The notes below the pieces were generated by a model that made no database searches, was not told where the DNA came from, and saw only the letters and a program-made list of their open reading frames with translations. Position numbers and translations under genes: made by a program. A stretch of 64,000 nt of DNA from the NCBI RefSeq assembly GCF_003205615.1, contig NZ_PYBV01000017.1, positions 1 to 64,000 of the forward strand, written 5' to 3'. The DNA comes from Micromonospora arborensis (lineage in GTDB: Bacteria > Actinomycetota > Actinomycetes > Mycobacteriales > Micromonosporaceae). This document shows positions 33,208 through 41,857 of this stretch, one piece after another (the stretch's first letter is position 1; every line of letters begins with the position of its first letter).

Positions 33208-33909
33208 TCAGCGGCGTCGGGCGGTAATCAGCGTCGGCTTCGCCTCCAGGTGCGACAACCCGTTCCACGCCAGGTTGACGAGGTGCGCCGCCACCGTCTC
33301 CTTGCGCGGCTTGCGCACCTCCAGCCACCAGCGACCGGTCAGTGCCACCATGCCGACCAGCGCCTGCGAGTACAGCTCGGCGAGCTTCGGGTCGTACCCG
33401 CGGCTCTTGAACTCGGCGCCCAGGATGTGCTCGACCTGGTGCGCCACGTCGTTCATCACGCTGCTGAAGTTGGCCGTGCCGGACATCAACGGCGACTCGC
33501 GGACCAGCACCCGGAAACCGCTGGTCTCCTCTTCGATGTAGCCCAGCAGGGCCAGGGCCGCCTGCTCCAGCAACTCCCGTGGATGCCCGGCGGTCAACGC
33601 CGTGGTGATCCGGTCCAGCAGGGCCCGGACCTCCCGGTCCACCACCACCGCGTAGAGCCCTTCCTTGCCGCCGAAGTGCTCGTACACCACCGGCTTGGAG
33701 ACCTTGGCGCGGGCCGCGACCTCCTCGATGGAGGTGGCGTCGAAACCGCGCTCGGCGAAGAGTTGCCGCCCGGTCGCGATCAACTGCTCGCGTCGCTGGG
33801 CCGCCGGCATGCGGACTCGTGAGGTGGGTTTGGGTTTGGACGTCGGGGCCGGTGTCGGCGGCGTCGTGCGCCGGCCGCCGACACCGTTGCCGTCAGTGAC
33901 CTCAGGCAT
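33208..33909 (-). CDS. TetR-family transcriptional regulator
   Basis: The protein is 233 aa from ATG 33909; upstream in-frame starts exist but AGGCGG lies before this one. A disordered Pro/Thr/Lys head (1-35) precedes the helix-turn-helix: RREQLIATGRQLFAERGFDATSIEEVAARAKVSKPVVYEHFGGKEGLYA across about 40-88 (key residues T-S-I, V-Y-x-H-F). The C-terminal ligand domain is complete. It lies downstream of the desaturase gene in the same direction. It is a candidate for the operator at 35141-35169; that link is inference. Confidence 0.9.
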   Translation of the reverse strand: MPEVTDGNGVGGRRTTPPTPAPTSKPKPTSRVRMPAAQRREQLIATGRQLFAERGFDATSIEEVAARAKVSKPVVYEHFGGKEGLYAVVVDREVRALLDRITTALTAGHPRELLEQAALALLGYIEEETSGFRVLVRESPLMSGTANFSSVMNDVAHQVEHILGAEFKSRGYDPKLAELYSQALVGMVALTGRWWLEVRKPRKETVAAHLVNLAWNGLSHLEAKPTLITARRR

Positions 33910-34134
33910 GTCGCCGCCTCGCTGGCGCTCGGTGACGCCCTGCCGTGGAATGGTGCTTCCGCTGTGCCCGTTCACGTCGTCGCCTCACTGGCGGGCGGTC
34001 CGACCACCCTGCCACGCCGTCCGACCGTACCCGGATCGGGCCCGGCTCCCCCGTGTGTCGAGCCGTCCGGTCCCCCCGCGTGGCTCGATCATCCGGACAT
34101 CCTGCCAGGCGGCCTCCCGGTGTACCGCCCGGTT

Positions 34135-35100
34135 TTACCGGGGTGCGACCGGCTTCACCAGTTTGGCGGCGAGTCGTTCGGGCTTCGGCCAGCGCACCTG
34201 CGTCGCCGCGCCGGCCTTCTCGAACAACCAGATCACGCGGGCGGAGATGTCCACCTGGCCGCGCAGCACGCCGTGCCGGGCGCTGGTGGGGTCGGCGTGG
34301 TGCAGGTTGTGCCAGCTCTCGCCGAACGACAGGATCGCCAGCGGCCAGAAGTTTGACGCGCGGTCGCCCTGGCGCATAGCGAAGGGACGCTCGCCGTAGA
34401 CGTGGCAGACCGAGTTGATCGCCCAGGTGACGTGGTGCAGCAGGCCGATTCGGACCAGCCCCGCCCAGAAGAACGCGGTCAGCGCGCCCTGCCAGGACCA
34501 GGACACCAGGCCGCCGATCAGCGCCGGGCCGAGCAGGGAGATGGCCACCATCGCCGGAAAGAGCCGATCGACCCGGCTGATGTCCCGGTCGGCGATGAGA
34601 TCCGGCGCGAAACGCTCGCGGTTGGACAGCTCCCGGCGGAACAGCCAGCCCACGTGGGCGTGGAACAGGCCCCGGGTCAACGCCCAGAAGCTGGTGCCGA
34701 AGCGCCACGGCGAGTGCGGGTCACCCTCCAGGTCGGAGAAGGCGTGGTGCCGCCGGTGGTCGGCGACCCACTGGATGATCTCGCCCTGCACGGCCAGCGA
34801 GCCCGCCACCGCCAGCGTCACCCGCAGCCACCGCTTGGCCTTGAACGAGCCGTGCGTGAAGTAGCGGTGGAAGCCGACGGTGATGCCGAGTCCGGAGACG
34901 ACGTACCAGACCAGGCCGATGACCACGTCGGTCCAGCCCAGCCAGCCACCCCAGGCCACCGGAACGGCGATCAGCAGGGCGACGAAGGGGATCACCACGA
35001 AACCCCAGAGGGCGGCCAGGATGCCGGGGGACTGGCTGCCGTCGGTGAGTGGTTTGGGGCCGGTGCCGGCGGGGTTGGGATCGAGCAGGGCAGTGGACAT
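34135..35100 (-). CDS. membrane fatty-acid (acyl-CoA) delta-9-type desaturase
   Basis: The protein is 321 aa from ATG 35100 with GCGAGG upstream. Three histidine boxes bind the di-iron centre: HRYFTH, DHRRHH and HNLHH. Hydrophobic segments (for example ILAALWGFVVIPFVALLIAVPVA) form the membrane core. The enzyme introduces a cis double bond into acyl-CoA or acyl lipid to adjust membrane fluidity, using an electron-transfer partner not encoded here. A 29-bp dyad lies 41 bp before the start, indicating tight control, perhaps by the nearby TetR protein. Confidence 0.92.
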   Translation of the reverse strand: MSTALLDPNPAGTGPKPLTDGSQSPGILAALWGFVVIPFVALLIAVPVAWGGWLGWTDVVIGLVWYVVSGLGITVGFHRYFTHGSFKAKRWLRVTLAVAGSLAVQGEIIQWVADHRRHHAFSDLEGDPHSPWRFGTSFWALTRGLFHAHVGWLFRRELSNRERFAPDLIADRDISRVDRLFPAMVAISLLGPALIGGLVSWSWQGALTAFFWAGLVRIGLLHHVTWAINSVCHVYGERPFAMRQGDRASNFWPLAILSFGESWHNLHHADPTSARHGVLRGQVDISARVIWLFEKAGAATQVRWPKPERLAAKLVKPVAPR

Positions 35101-35140
35101 GGGACCTCGCAGGGGGACGATTGCGATCACGAAGCTACGC

Positions 35141-35169
35141 CTACGTCACCGTAACTTACGGCACCGTAG
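35141..35169. promoter_or_regulatory. 29-bp operator-like dyad upstream of the desaturase
   Basis: The centre is the 13-mer palindrome CCGTAACTTACGG (35149-35161). Outer arms CTACG (35141-35145) and CGTAG (35165-35169) extend the symmetry. TetR-family repressors of lipid genes bind such sites. The rest of the 316-bp gap before the tRNA gene (35170-35416) shows no gene. Confidence 0.65.
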
Positions 35170-35416
35170 ATCGCACGGGGAACTTTTGAATGACCCTCGC
35201 GTAGCCGCCCAAAACCGCAGGTCAGGACAGTACTGTCGGTGGATGGGCCGGGGCGGATTCCGGCGGTGCAGGCACGGCTCGCAACGACGCGCGGGAGTAC
35301 GCGGGGTCGCGGCTCGACCGGGTGGGGCGGGATGAACGATGGCGTCCGGCGGGCGGGGCGCTAAGGTGTAGCGCGGGATGCACATCCCCCCTGATGCGAC
35401 CTGCTCGCATCGTTGA

Positions 35417-35488
35417 TCGGCCGTGGTGTAATTGGCAACACCCGGGTCTTTGGTACCCGTATTTCAGGTTCGAACCCTGGCGGCCGAG
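35417..35488 (+). tRNA. tRNA-Gln (anticodon TTG)
   Basis: A 72-nt cloverleaf. The acceptor TCGGCCG pairs with CGGCCGA. The D-arm is GTGT/ACAC with AATTGGCA. The anticodon stem CGGGT/ACCCG holds loop CTTTGGT with anticodon TTG. The T-arm is TCAGG-TTCGAAC-CCTGG. G is at the discriminator position and CCA is not encoded. TTG reads CAA, the minor glutamine codon in high-GC genomes. Confidence 0.95.
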
Positions 35489-35598
35489 CTGCCCACCTAC
35501 GTCCGTTTTAGGGTCCGGTGGGGGTAACAGGGGATCGCGCCGGACGCCGCGGCTAGCATGGCCGCGAGAGTGTCCGCCGTCCCGACGGGAGCCACGTC

Positions 35599-37134
35599 GT
35601 GCCCCAGCCCCACCTCCGTACCGTCGTCGTGCTCGCCGCCGGTGAGGGCAAGCGGATGAAGTCGACACTGCCCAAGGTGCTGCACCCCCTGCTCGGTCGG
35701 ACGCTGCTCGGTCACGTGCTGAGCGCCGCCGCGCCGCTGGCCGCGGACCGCACCGTCGTCGTGGTGGGGCACGGCGCCGACCAGGTCCGGGGGCACCTGA
35801 CCGAGGTCGCCCCGGACGCCACGCCCGTGCTCCAGGCCGAGCAGCTCGGCACCGGGCACGCCGTGCGGATCGCGCTGGAGGCCGTCCCGGACGGCGCCGG
35901 CACGGTCGTGGTGATCAATGGGGACGTGCCACTGCTGCGACCCGAGACGGTGGGCGCGTTGGTGACCGCACACGAGGAGGCCGCCGCGGCGGCCACCGTG
36001 CTGGCCGCCGAGGTGCCCGACCCGACCGGGCTCGGGCGGATCGTCCGGGACGCTGACGGCCGGCTGGAGCAGATCGTCGAGGAGCGCGACGCCGACGCCG
36101 CGCAGCGCGCGATCCGTGAGATCAACGCCGGCATCTACGCGTTCGACGCGGTGCGGTTGCGCGAGGCGCTGAGCAAGCTCTCCACCGACAACGACCAGGG
36201 CGAGGAGTACCTGACCGACGTCTTCGGGCTACTCCGCTCCGCCGGCGAGCCGGTGGCGGTGCACGTTGCCGTCGACCACACCGAGACGCTGGGTTGCAAC
36301 GACCGGGTGGAGCTGGCGACGCTGCGTCGGCTGCTGCGCGACCGGGTCAACGAGGCGTGGATGCGCACCGGCGTGAGCCTGCTGGACCCGGTGACCACCT
36401 GGATCGACGTGACGGTGGCACTGGACCGCGACGCCGTGATCGACCAGAACACCCAGCTGCGCGGCGGCACGGTGGTCGGCGCGGGCGCACAGATCGGTCC
36501 GGACGTCACGCTGATCGACACGATCGTCGGCCCCGACGCGTCGGTGGTCCGCAGCCACGCCGTCAGCGCCGAGGTCGGCGCGGGCGCCAGCGTCGGGCCG
36601 TACGCGTACCTGCGGCCGGCCGCGCGGCTGTCCGACAAGTCCAAGGTCGGCACGTTCGTCGAGGTGAAGAACTCCGAGATCGGCCCGGGCGCGAAGGTGC
36701 CGCACCTGACGTACGTGGGCGACGCGACGATCGGCGCGAAGGCCAACATCGGCGCGGCGACGATCTTCGTGAACTACGACGGGGTGAACAAGCACCGGAC
36801 GGTCGTGGGCGAGGGTGCGTTCGTCGGCTGCGACACGAGCCTGATCGCGCCGGTCGAGGTGGGCGCCGGGGCGTACGTGGCGGCGGGCAGCGCGATCGCT
36901 CAGGACGTGCCGCCGGGCGCGCTCGGCGTGACTCGCGCGCCGCAGCGCAACATCGAGGGCTGGGTGGCGCGCAAGCGACCCGGGACGGTCTCCGCGGCGG
37001 CGGCCGAGCGTGCGCAGCGCGGTGCCGAGGGTGCGTCGGAGGTGACCGGAGCCGCAAGCGACAGTGAGGCAATGCACGGGGTGGCCGAGACGGTGGGCGG
37101 CGCATCCGGCACGGGAGATACTGCAACCGAATAG
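35599..37134 (+). CDS. glmU: bifunctional GlmU: glucosamine-1-P acetyltransferase / GlcNAc-1-P uridyltransferase
   Basis: The protein is 511 aa, GTG start. The N-terminal nucleotidyltransferase has VVLAAGEGKRMKSTLPKVLH (11-30 region) and VVINGDVPLL. The C-terminal left-handed beta-helix has hexapeptide repeats (IGPDVTLIDTIVG, IGAKANIGAATIFVNYDG) for the acetyltransferase. Together they make UDP-GlcNAc for peptidoglycan. A 60-residue Ala/Glu/Gly-rich tail after RNIEGW is probably disordered and common in actinomycete GlmU. prs follows 58 bp later. Confidence 0.97.
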   Translation: MPQPHLRTVVVLAAGEGKRMKSTLPKVLHPLLGRTLLGHVLSAAAPLAADRTVVVVGHGADQVRGHLTEVAPDATPVLQAEQLGTGHAVRIALEAVPDGAGTVVVINGDVPLLRPETVGALVTAHEEAAAAATVLAAEVPDPTGLGRIVRDADGRLEQIVEERDADAAQRAIREINAGIYAFDAVRLREALSKLSTDNDQGEEYLTDVFGLLRSAGEPVAVHVAVDHTETLGCNDRVELATLRRLLRDRVNEAWMRTGVSLLDPVTTWIDVTVALDRDAVIDQNTQLRGGTVVGAGAQIGPDVTLIDTIVGPDASVVRSHAVSAEVGAGASVGPYAYLRPAARLSDKSKVGTFVEVKNSEIGPGAKVPHLTYVGDATIGAKANIGAATIFVNYDGVNKHRTVVGEGAFVGCDTSLIAPVEVGAGAYVAAGSAIAQDVPPGALGVTRAPQRNIEGWVARKRPGTVSAAAAERAQRGAEGASEVTGAASDSEAMHGVAETVGGASGTGDTATE

Positions 37135-37192
37135 TCCCTGACCCACCACCACCGGGTCGGGTACCGCCGACATAACGGGAGCAGACGGGCCC

Positions 37193-38173
37193 ATGGGCAG
37201 CATCGTCGCGGAAAACCGCAAAAGCCTGATGCTCTTTTCCGGACGTGGCTTTCCGGAGTTGGCCAAGGAGATCGGCGAGGTGCTCGGCGTCGCGCCGACG
37301 CCCGCCGACGCGTACGAGTTCGCCAACGGCGAGATCTTCGTACGTTTCAAGGACTCGGTGCGTGGTTCGGACGCCTTCGTGGTGCAGTCCGTCACGCACG
37401 GGGTGAACACCTGGGTCATGGAGACCCTGATCATGGTGGACGCGCTGAAGCGGGGGTCGGCCAAGCGGATCACCGTGGTGCTGCCGTTCTACCCGTACGC
37501 GCGGCAGGACAAGAAGCACCGGGGTCGGGAGCCGATCTCGGCCCGCCTGGTGGCGGACCTGTTGAAGACGGCCGGAGCGAACCGCATCCTCACCGTCGAC
37601 CTGCACACCGCGCAGATCCAGGGCTTCTTCGACGGCCCGGTGGATCACCTCTTCGCGATGGACATCCTGGCCGAGTACGTGGAGCACAAGTACGCCGGCC
37701 GGCCGATGACCGTGGTGGCGCCGGATTCGGGCCGGGTGCGGGTGGCCGAGCGGTGGACCGACCGGCTGGGCGGCTGCCCACTCGCGTTCATCCACAAGAC
37801 CCGTGACCCGATGAAGCCGAACCAGGTCGTCGCGAACCGGGTTGTCGGTGAGGTGGAGGGTCGGGTCTGTCTGATCGTCGACGACATGATCGACACCGGC
37901 GGCACGATCGCCAAGGCTGCGGACATCCTCAAGGAGTCGGGGGCGGCCGAGATCGTGGTCGCGTCCACCCACGCGCTGCTGTCGGACCCGGCGACCGAGC
38001 GGTTGAAGAACAGCTCGATCAGCGAGATCGTGGTGACCAACACGTTGCCGCTGCCCCCGGAGAAGCAGTTGGACAAGCTGACCGTGTTGTCGATCGCGCC
38101 GCTGCTGGCGCGAGCGATCCGGGAGGTCTTCGACGACGGCTCGGTGACCACCCTCTTCGGTGGCCTGAGCTGA
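37193..38173 (+). CDS. prs: ribose-phosphate pyrophosphokinase
   Basis: The protein is 326 aa. MLFSGRGFPELAKEIGEVLG begins the N-terminal PRT-like domain, VLPFYPYARQDKKH is the flexible catalytic loop, DLHTAQIQGFF binds divalent metal, and the PRPP-binding loop is IVDDMIDTGGTI. It makes PRPP from ribose-5-phosphate and ATP for nucleotide, histidine and tryptophan synthesis. The pairing glmU-prs is typical for actinobacteria, linking two sugar-phosphate activations. A hairpin terminator follows. Confidence 0.97.
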   Translation: MGSIVAENRKSLMLFSGRGFPELAKEIGEVLGVAPTPADAYEFANGEIFVRFKDSVRGSDAFVVQSVTHGVNTWVMETLIMVDALKRGSAKRITVVLPFYPYARQDKKHRGREPISARLVADLLKTAGANRILTVDLHTAQIQGFFDGPVDHLFAMDILAEYVEHKYAGRPMTVVAPDSGRVRVAERWTDRLGGCPLAFIHKTRDPMKPNQVVANRVVGEVEGRVCLIVDDMIDTGGTIAKAADILKESGAAEIVVASTHALLSDPATERLKNSSISEIVVTNTLPLPPEKQLDKLTVLSIAPLLARAIREVFDDGSVTTLFGGLS

Positions 38174-38188
38174 GCCGCGCTGCGGTGA

Positions 38189-38250
38189 GCCCCGTTTTCG
38201 CCATTTGGCACGCCGGAGGGAACGGGCTGTCAAACTTGTGAAAACGGGGC
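38189..38250 (+). terminator. hairpin with structured 40-nt loop after prs
   Basis: GCCCCGTTTTC (38189-38199) pairs with GAAAACGGGGC (38240-38250). The 40-nt loop contains the small hairpin GCC-ATTT-GGC (38200-38209). Between it and rplY (38251-38514) lies a leader with a possible -10 TAGACT near 38334 and no open frame I can support. Confidence 0.7.
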
Positions 38251-38514
38251 CGGCGCGCTGGTGGGAGCACCACCGACGCGCCGGTCTGGAGCCGTGATCG
38301 GGGACTGCCGGAAACCCTGGAAACAGCTCGGGTAGACTGGTGCGGTTGCCACGGCGAGGGTGCCCGGCGGGCCGCTGAATAGCGCCGCACGGAGGCACCG
38401 TCATCGACGCGGTGCTCCGGGCAGTCGTTCATGACGCATGAGCCCCAGCGAGCCCCTCGCCCCAGCACCGCCAGACGACAAGCCGCCGCAGCGAAAAGCA
38501 TCAGGAGTTTCCCC

Positions 38515-39204
38515 GTGTCCGAGGTAAAGATCAGCGCCGAGCCCCGCACCGAGTTCGGCAAGGGTGGTGCCCGCCGTACCCGCCGGGCCGGCAAGGTGCC
38601 CGCCGTGCTTTACGGCCACGGCGAGAAGCCCAAGCACATCGCGCTGCCGTCGCGGGAGTTCGCTGCGGCGATCCGTAAGGGCGGTGCCAACCAGCTCTTC
38701 GCGATCGACATCACCGACGGCACCCAGGTGCTGGCGCTGCCGAAGGCGATCCAGCGCGACCCGATCCGGGACACCTTCGAGCACGTCGACCTGATCCTGG
38801 TTCGTCGTGGCGAGAAGGTCACCGTCGAGGTCCCGGTTCAGCTGACCGGCGACGCCGCGAAGGACACGCTGATCGTGCACGACCACGACACCCTTTCGGT
38901 GACGGCCGACGCCACCAAGGTTCCGGACCACCTCGAGGCCTCGATCGAGGGCCTGGAGGCGGGCACCCTGGTGACCGCCGGCGACGTCGAGCTGCCGTCC
39001 GGCGTCGAGCTGGCCGCCGACTCGGAGCTGACCGTCGCCTCGGTGACCGCCGCTCCCACCGCCGAGCAGCTCGAGGCGACGCTGCCCGAGGTCGAGGTGG
39101 CCACCGAGGAGGCCGAGGCCGAGGTTGGCGAGACCACCGAGGGCTCCGAGGGCGCGGACGCCGCCGAGGGCGACGAGACCACCGAGGCGCGCACCGAGGC
39201 CTGA
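38515..39204 (+). CDS. rplY: 50S ribosomal protein L25/general stress protein Ctc
   Basis: The protein is 229 aa, GTG start with AGGAG 8 nt upstream. The L25 5S-rRNA-binding domain is at the N-terminus ([34 protein letters not shown]). The TL5/Ctc C-terminal domain follows ([12 protein letters not shown]). The last 40 residues are an acidic Glu/Ala/Thr tail. The long Ctc form stabilises the ribosome under stress in other Gram-positives. It is followed by a terminator and pth, the usual order. Confidence 0.96.
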   Translation: MSEVKISAEPRTEFGKGGARRTRRAGKVPAVLYGHGEKPKHIALPSREFAAAIRKGGANQLFAIDITDGTQVLALPKAIQRDPIRDTFEHVDLILVRRGEKVTVEVPVQLTGDAAKDTLIVHDHDTLSVTADATKVPDHLEASIEGLEAGTLVTAGDVELPSGVELAADSELTVASVTAAPTAEQLEATLPEVEVATEEAEAEVGETTEGSEGADAAEGDETTEARTEA

Positions 39205-39222
39205 TCGGTTCGTACTGTGCGG

Positions 39223-39252
39223 CAGGCGTCCCCGAGTTTTCGGGGGCGCCTG
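39223..39252 (+). terminator. terminator between rplY and pth
   Basis: CAGGCGTCCCCG (39223-39234) pairs with CGGGGGCGCCTG (39241-39252) with one T-G pair, around AGTTTT. It lies 19 bp after the rplY stop. Confidence 0.75.
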
Positions 39253-39292
39253 TCGGCGTATCGGGTGGGATGGACGTCGGGAGGGACGGGTC

Positions 39293-39883
39293 GTGACGGA
39301 CGAGGCGGGGCCGTGGCTGGTGGTCGGCCTGGGCAACCCGGGTCGGGAGTACGCCGGCAACCGGCACAACGTCGGTTTCATGGTGGCCGATCTGCTGGCC
39401 GGGCGGGTGAGTGCCCGCTTCGGGCGACACAAGCGGGCGGTGGCCGAGGTGGCCGAGGCGCGGCTGGGGTTCGGTGGGCCGAAGCTGGTGCTGGTCAAGC
39501 CACTGACGTACATGAACCTCTCCGGCGGCCCGGTGGCGGCGCTGGCGCAGTTCTACAAGGTGCCGGCGACGCAGGTGATCGCGGTGCATGACGAGCTGGA
39601 CATCGGGTTCGGCCAGGTGCGGGTCAAGTTCGGCGGCGGCGAGGGCGGGCACAACGGCCTGCGGTCGATGTCGAAGTCGTTGGGCACGAAGGACTACGCG
39701 CGGGTCCGGTTCGGTGTCGGCCGACCGCCGGGGCGGCAGGACCCGGCGGACTACGTGCTGTCGGATTTCGGCGCGGCTGAGCGCAAGGAACTGGATTTCC
39801 TGGTGGACCGGGCGGCCGATGTGGTGGAGTCGGTGATCGTCAAGGGTGTGGAGCCGACGCAGAACCTCTACCACGGCGGTTGA
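39293..39883 (+). CDS. pth: peptidyl-tRNA hydrolase
   Basis: The protein is 196 aa, GTG start after [31 protein letters not shown] (8-27) includes the catalytic His, [13 protein letters not shown] and [18 protein letters not shown] include the catalytic Asp, and [13 protein letters not shown] the loop. It frees tRNA from stalled peptidyl-tRNA. Length is normal for the bacterial monomeric enzyme. Confidence 0.97.
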   Translation: MTDEAGPWLVVGLGNPGREYAGNRHNVGFMVADLLAGRVSARFGRHKRAVAEVAEARLGFGGPKLVLVKPLTYMNLSGGPVAALAQFYKVPATQVIAVHDELDIGFGQVRVKFGGGEGGHNGLRSMSKSLGTKDYARVRFGVGRPPGRQDPADYVLSDFGAAERKELDFLVDRAADVVESVIVKGVEPTQNLYHGG

Positions 39884-40039
39884 GGGGTTTCCCGAGCGTC
39901 GCTGACCGGGCGAGGCGTACCGGATCGGAAACGGTGGGCCGGTAGTCTGCGCCTTTCGGCGTGCCGTGACCGGCGACGCGGGTCGCGGCGAATCGGTCCG
40001 TGCGGTCACGGGTCGCGGCGAGGCGACGGGAGCGGGCAG

Positions 40040-40870
40040 ATGACCAGTCCTCCGATGATCGATGGCGCATTCGCCCGATGGTTGGCGTCCCGGGCCGGGC
40101 AAGCGCTGCTCGACCTGCGCACCGAGATGGGTTTCGCGGACACCGGCGCGCTGAAGTCGGCCGGGGACAAGGTGTCGCACGACCTGATCCGCACGGAGTT
40201 GGCGAAGTGGCGGCCGGGCGACACGGTGCTCTCCGAGGAGGACGAGGGTTCGCGGTTGGCCTGGGCGGCCGAGGTGAACACCGGAGCGGTGTCGCGGTTG
40301 ACCTCGGACCGGGTGTGGATCATCGACCCGTTGGACGGCACCCGGGAGTTCTCCGAGGAGGGCCGCTCGGACTGGGCGGTGCACGTGGCGCTCTGGGCGC
40401 GTAACGCGCCGAGCCCGCACGGGCTGGTCGCCGGGGCGGTGGGGCTGCCGGCGCAACACCGGGTGCTGGGCACGGACTACCCGCCGGCGTACCCGCCGAT
40501 GACGGTGGAGGCCGCGACAGCCGGCGAGCGGAAGATCCGCCTGGCGGCGAGCCGGAGCCGCCCGCCCGTCTTCCTGACCGACCTGGCCGAGGACGTCGGG
40601 GCGCATCTGGTGCCGATGGGCTCGGCCGGCGCGAAGATCGCCGCGGTGGTCACCGGCGAGGTGGACGCGTACATCCATGCCGGCGGGCAGTACGAGTGGG
40701 ACTCGGCGGCCCCGGTGGCTGTGGCGACGGCCACCGGGCTGCACGCTTCCCGGATCGATGGTTCTGCGCTGAAATACAACGAGGCGGATCCACGCCTGCC
40801 GGACCTGTTGGTCTGTCGCAAGGATCTCGCCAACCGGTTGCTTGCAGCGCTGCAGAGACATTCCGGGTAG
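40040..40870 (+). CDS. cysQ: 3'(2'),5'-bisphosphate nucleotidase, CysQ family
   Basis: The protein is 276 aa with GGGAGCGGGCAG before the ATG. The inositol-monophosphatase fold is shown by SEEDEG and IIDPLDGTREFSEEG (metal-binding DPLDGT) and by the C-terminal AYIHAGGQYEWDSAAPVAVA with its WD pair. It turns PAP (made when PAPS is used) into AMP. The sulfate activation genes cysD-cysN follow 75 bp downstream, supporting a sulfur role over inositol. Confidence 0.93.
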   Translation: MTSPPMIDGAFARWLASRAGQALLDLRTEMGFADTGALKSAGDKVSHDLIRTELAKWRPGDTVLSEEDEGSRLAWAAEVNTGAVSRLTSDRVWIIDPLDGTREFSEEGRSDWAVHVALWARNAPSPHGLVAGAVGLPAQHRVLGTDYPPAYPPMTVEAATAGERKIRLAASRSRPPVFLTDLAEDVGAHLVPMGSAGAKIAAVVTGEVDAYIHAGGQYEWDSAAPVAVATATGLHASRIDGSALKYNEADPRLPDLLVCRKDLANRLLAALQRHSG

Positions 40871-40919
40871 CCTGAGCGCACTTTCTTGACAAGTCCGACC
40901 GGAAAGGTCTGGAAATCGG

Positions 40920-40949
40920 ATGAGCGAGCGAATCGAGCCGGTGTCATGA
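40920..40949 (+). CDS. nine-residue upstream ORF coupled to cysD
   Basis: ATG AGC GAG CGA ... TGA encodes MSERIEPVS. Its stop overlaps the cysD start (ATGA at 40946-40949). A consensus -35 TTGACA (40886-40891) lies upstream, without a good -10. The same MSER opening and ATGA coupling occur at 58721-58804. It may set translation of cysD; no expression evidence exists. Confidence 0.35.
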   Translation: MSERIEPVS

Positions 40950-41857
40950 CCACCCCGGCGGCATACCGGGTCTCCCACCTGGCCGCCTTGGAGGCGGAGA
41001 GCATCTTCGTGATGCGCGAGGTGGTCGCCGAGATGGAACGCCCGGTGCTGCTCTTCTCCGGCGGCAAGGATTCGATCGTCATGCTGCGGCTGGCGCAGAA
41101 GGCGTTCGCCCCGGCCAACATCCCCTTCCCCGTCATGCACGTCGACACCGGGCACAACTTCCCCGAGGTCCTGGAATACCGCGACCAGCGGGTCGCCGAG
41201 CTGGGGTTGCAGCTCGTGGTGGCGAGCGTGCCGGAGGCCCTGGCGAACGGCCTGGTCCGGGAGTCCGGCGACGGCATGCGCAACCGGATCCAGACGCCGG
41301 TGCTGCTGGACGCGGTCGAGAAGCACCGCTTCGACGCGCTGTTCGGTGGCGCCCGACGCGACGAGGAGAAGGCTCGGGCGAAGGAGCGGATGTTCAGCTT
41401 CCGCGACGAGTTCGGCCAGTGGGACCCGAAGAACCAGCGACCCGAGCTGTGGTCGCTGTACAACGGTCGGCACCACCCGGGCGAGTCGATCCGGGTCTTT
41501 CCGCTGTCCAACTGGACCGAGCTGGACGTCTGGCACTACATCGCACGGGAACGCATTCCGCTGCCCGCGATCTACTACGCGCACGAACGCGAGGTGATCG
41601 AACGGGACGGCATGTTCTACGCGGTCAACGAGTTCTTCCGTCCCCGCGCGGGTGAGGAGCGGTTCAAGGCGCAGGTGCGCTACCGCACCGTGGGCGACGC
41701 GTCCTGCACCGCCGCCGTCCGTTCCGACGCGGACACCGTGGAGAAGGTCATCGAGGAGGTGGCGGCCACCCGGATCACCGAGCGCGGCGCGACCCGTGGT
41801 GACGACCGGGTCAGTGAGGCCGCCATGGAGGACCGCAAGCGGGAGGGCTACTTCTGA
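40946..41857 (+). CDS. cysD: sulfate adenylyltransferase subunit 2
   Basis: The protein is 303 aa. The PP-loop VLLFSGGKDSIVML binds ATP, MHVDTGHNFPEV and the family block GRHHPGESIRVFPLSNWTE follow, and the C-terminus RKREGYF is typical. With the GTPase CysN it makes APS from sulfate and ATP. The stop overlaps the cysN start by one base. The ATG overlaps the stop of a nine-residue ORF starting MSER. Confidence 0.97.
   Translation: MTTPAAYRVSHLAALEAESIFVMREVVAEMERPVLLFSGGKDSIVMLRLAQKAFAPANIPFPVMHVDTGHNFPEVLEYRDQRVAELGLQLVVASVPEALANGLVRESGDGMRNRIQTPVLLDAVEKHRFDALFGGARRDEEKARAKERMFSFRDEFGQWDPKNQRPELWSLYNGRHHPGESIRVFPLSNWTELDVWHYIARERIPLPAIYYAHEREVIERDGMFYAVNEFFRPRAGEERFKAQVRYRTVGDASCTAAVRSDADTVEKVIEEVAATRITERGATRGDDRVSEAAMEDRKREGYF

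Noticed and set aside
40886..40916. Full promoter before cysD from the TTGACA at 40886
   Set aside because: The -35 is a consensus match, but no acceptable -10 lies 16-18 bp downstream, so only the motif is mentioned.
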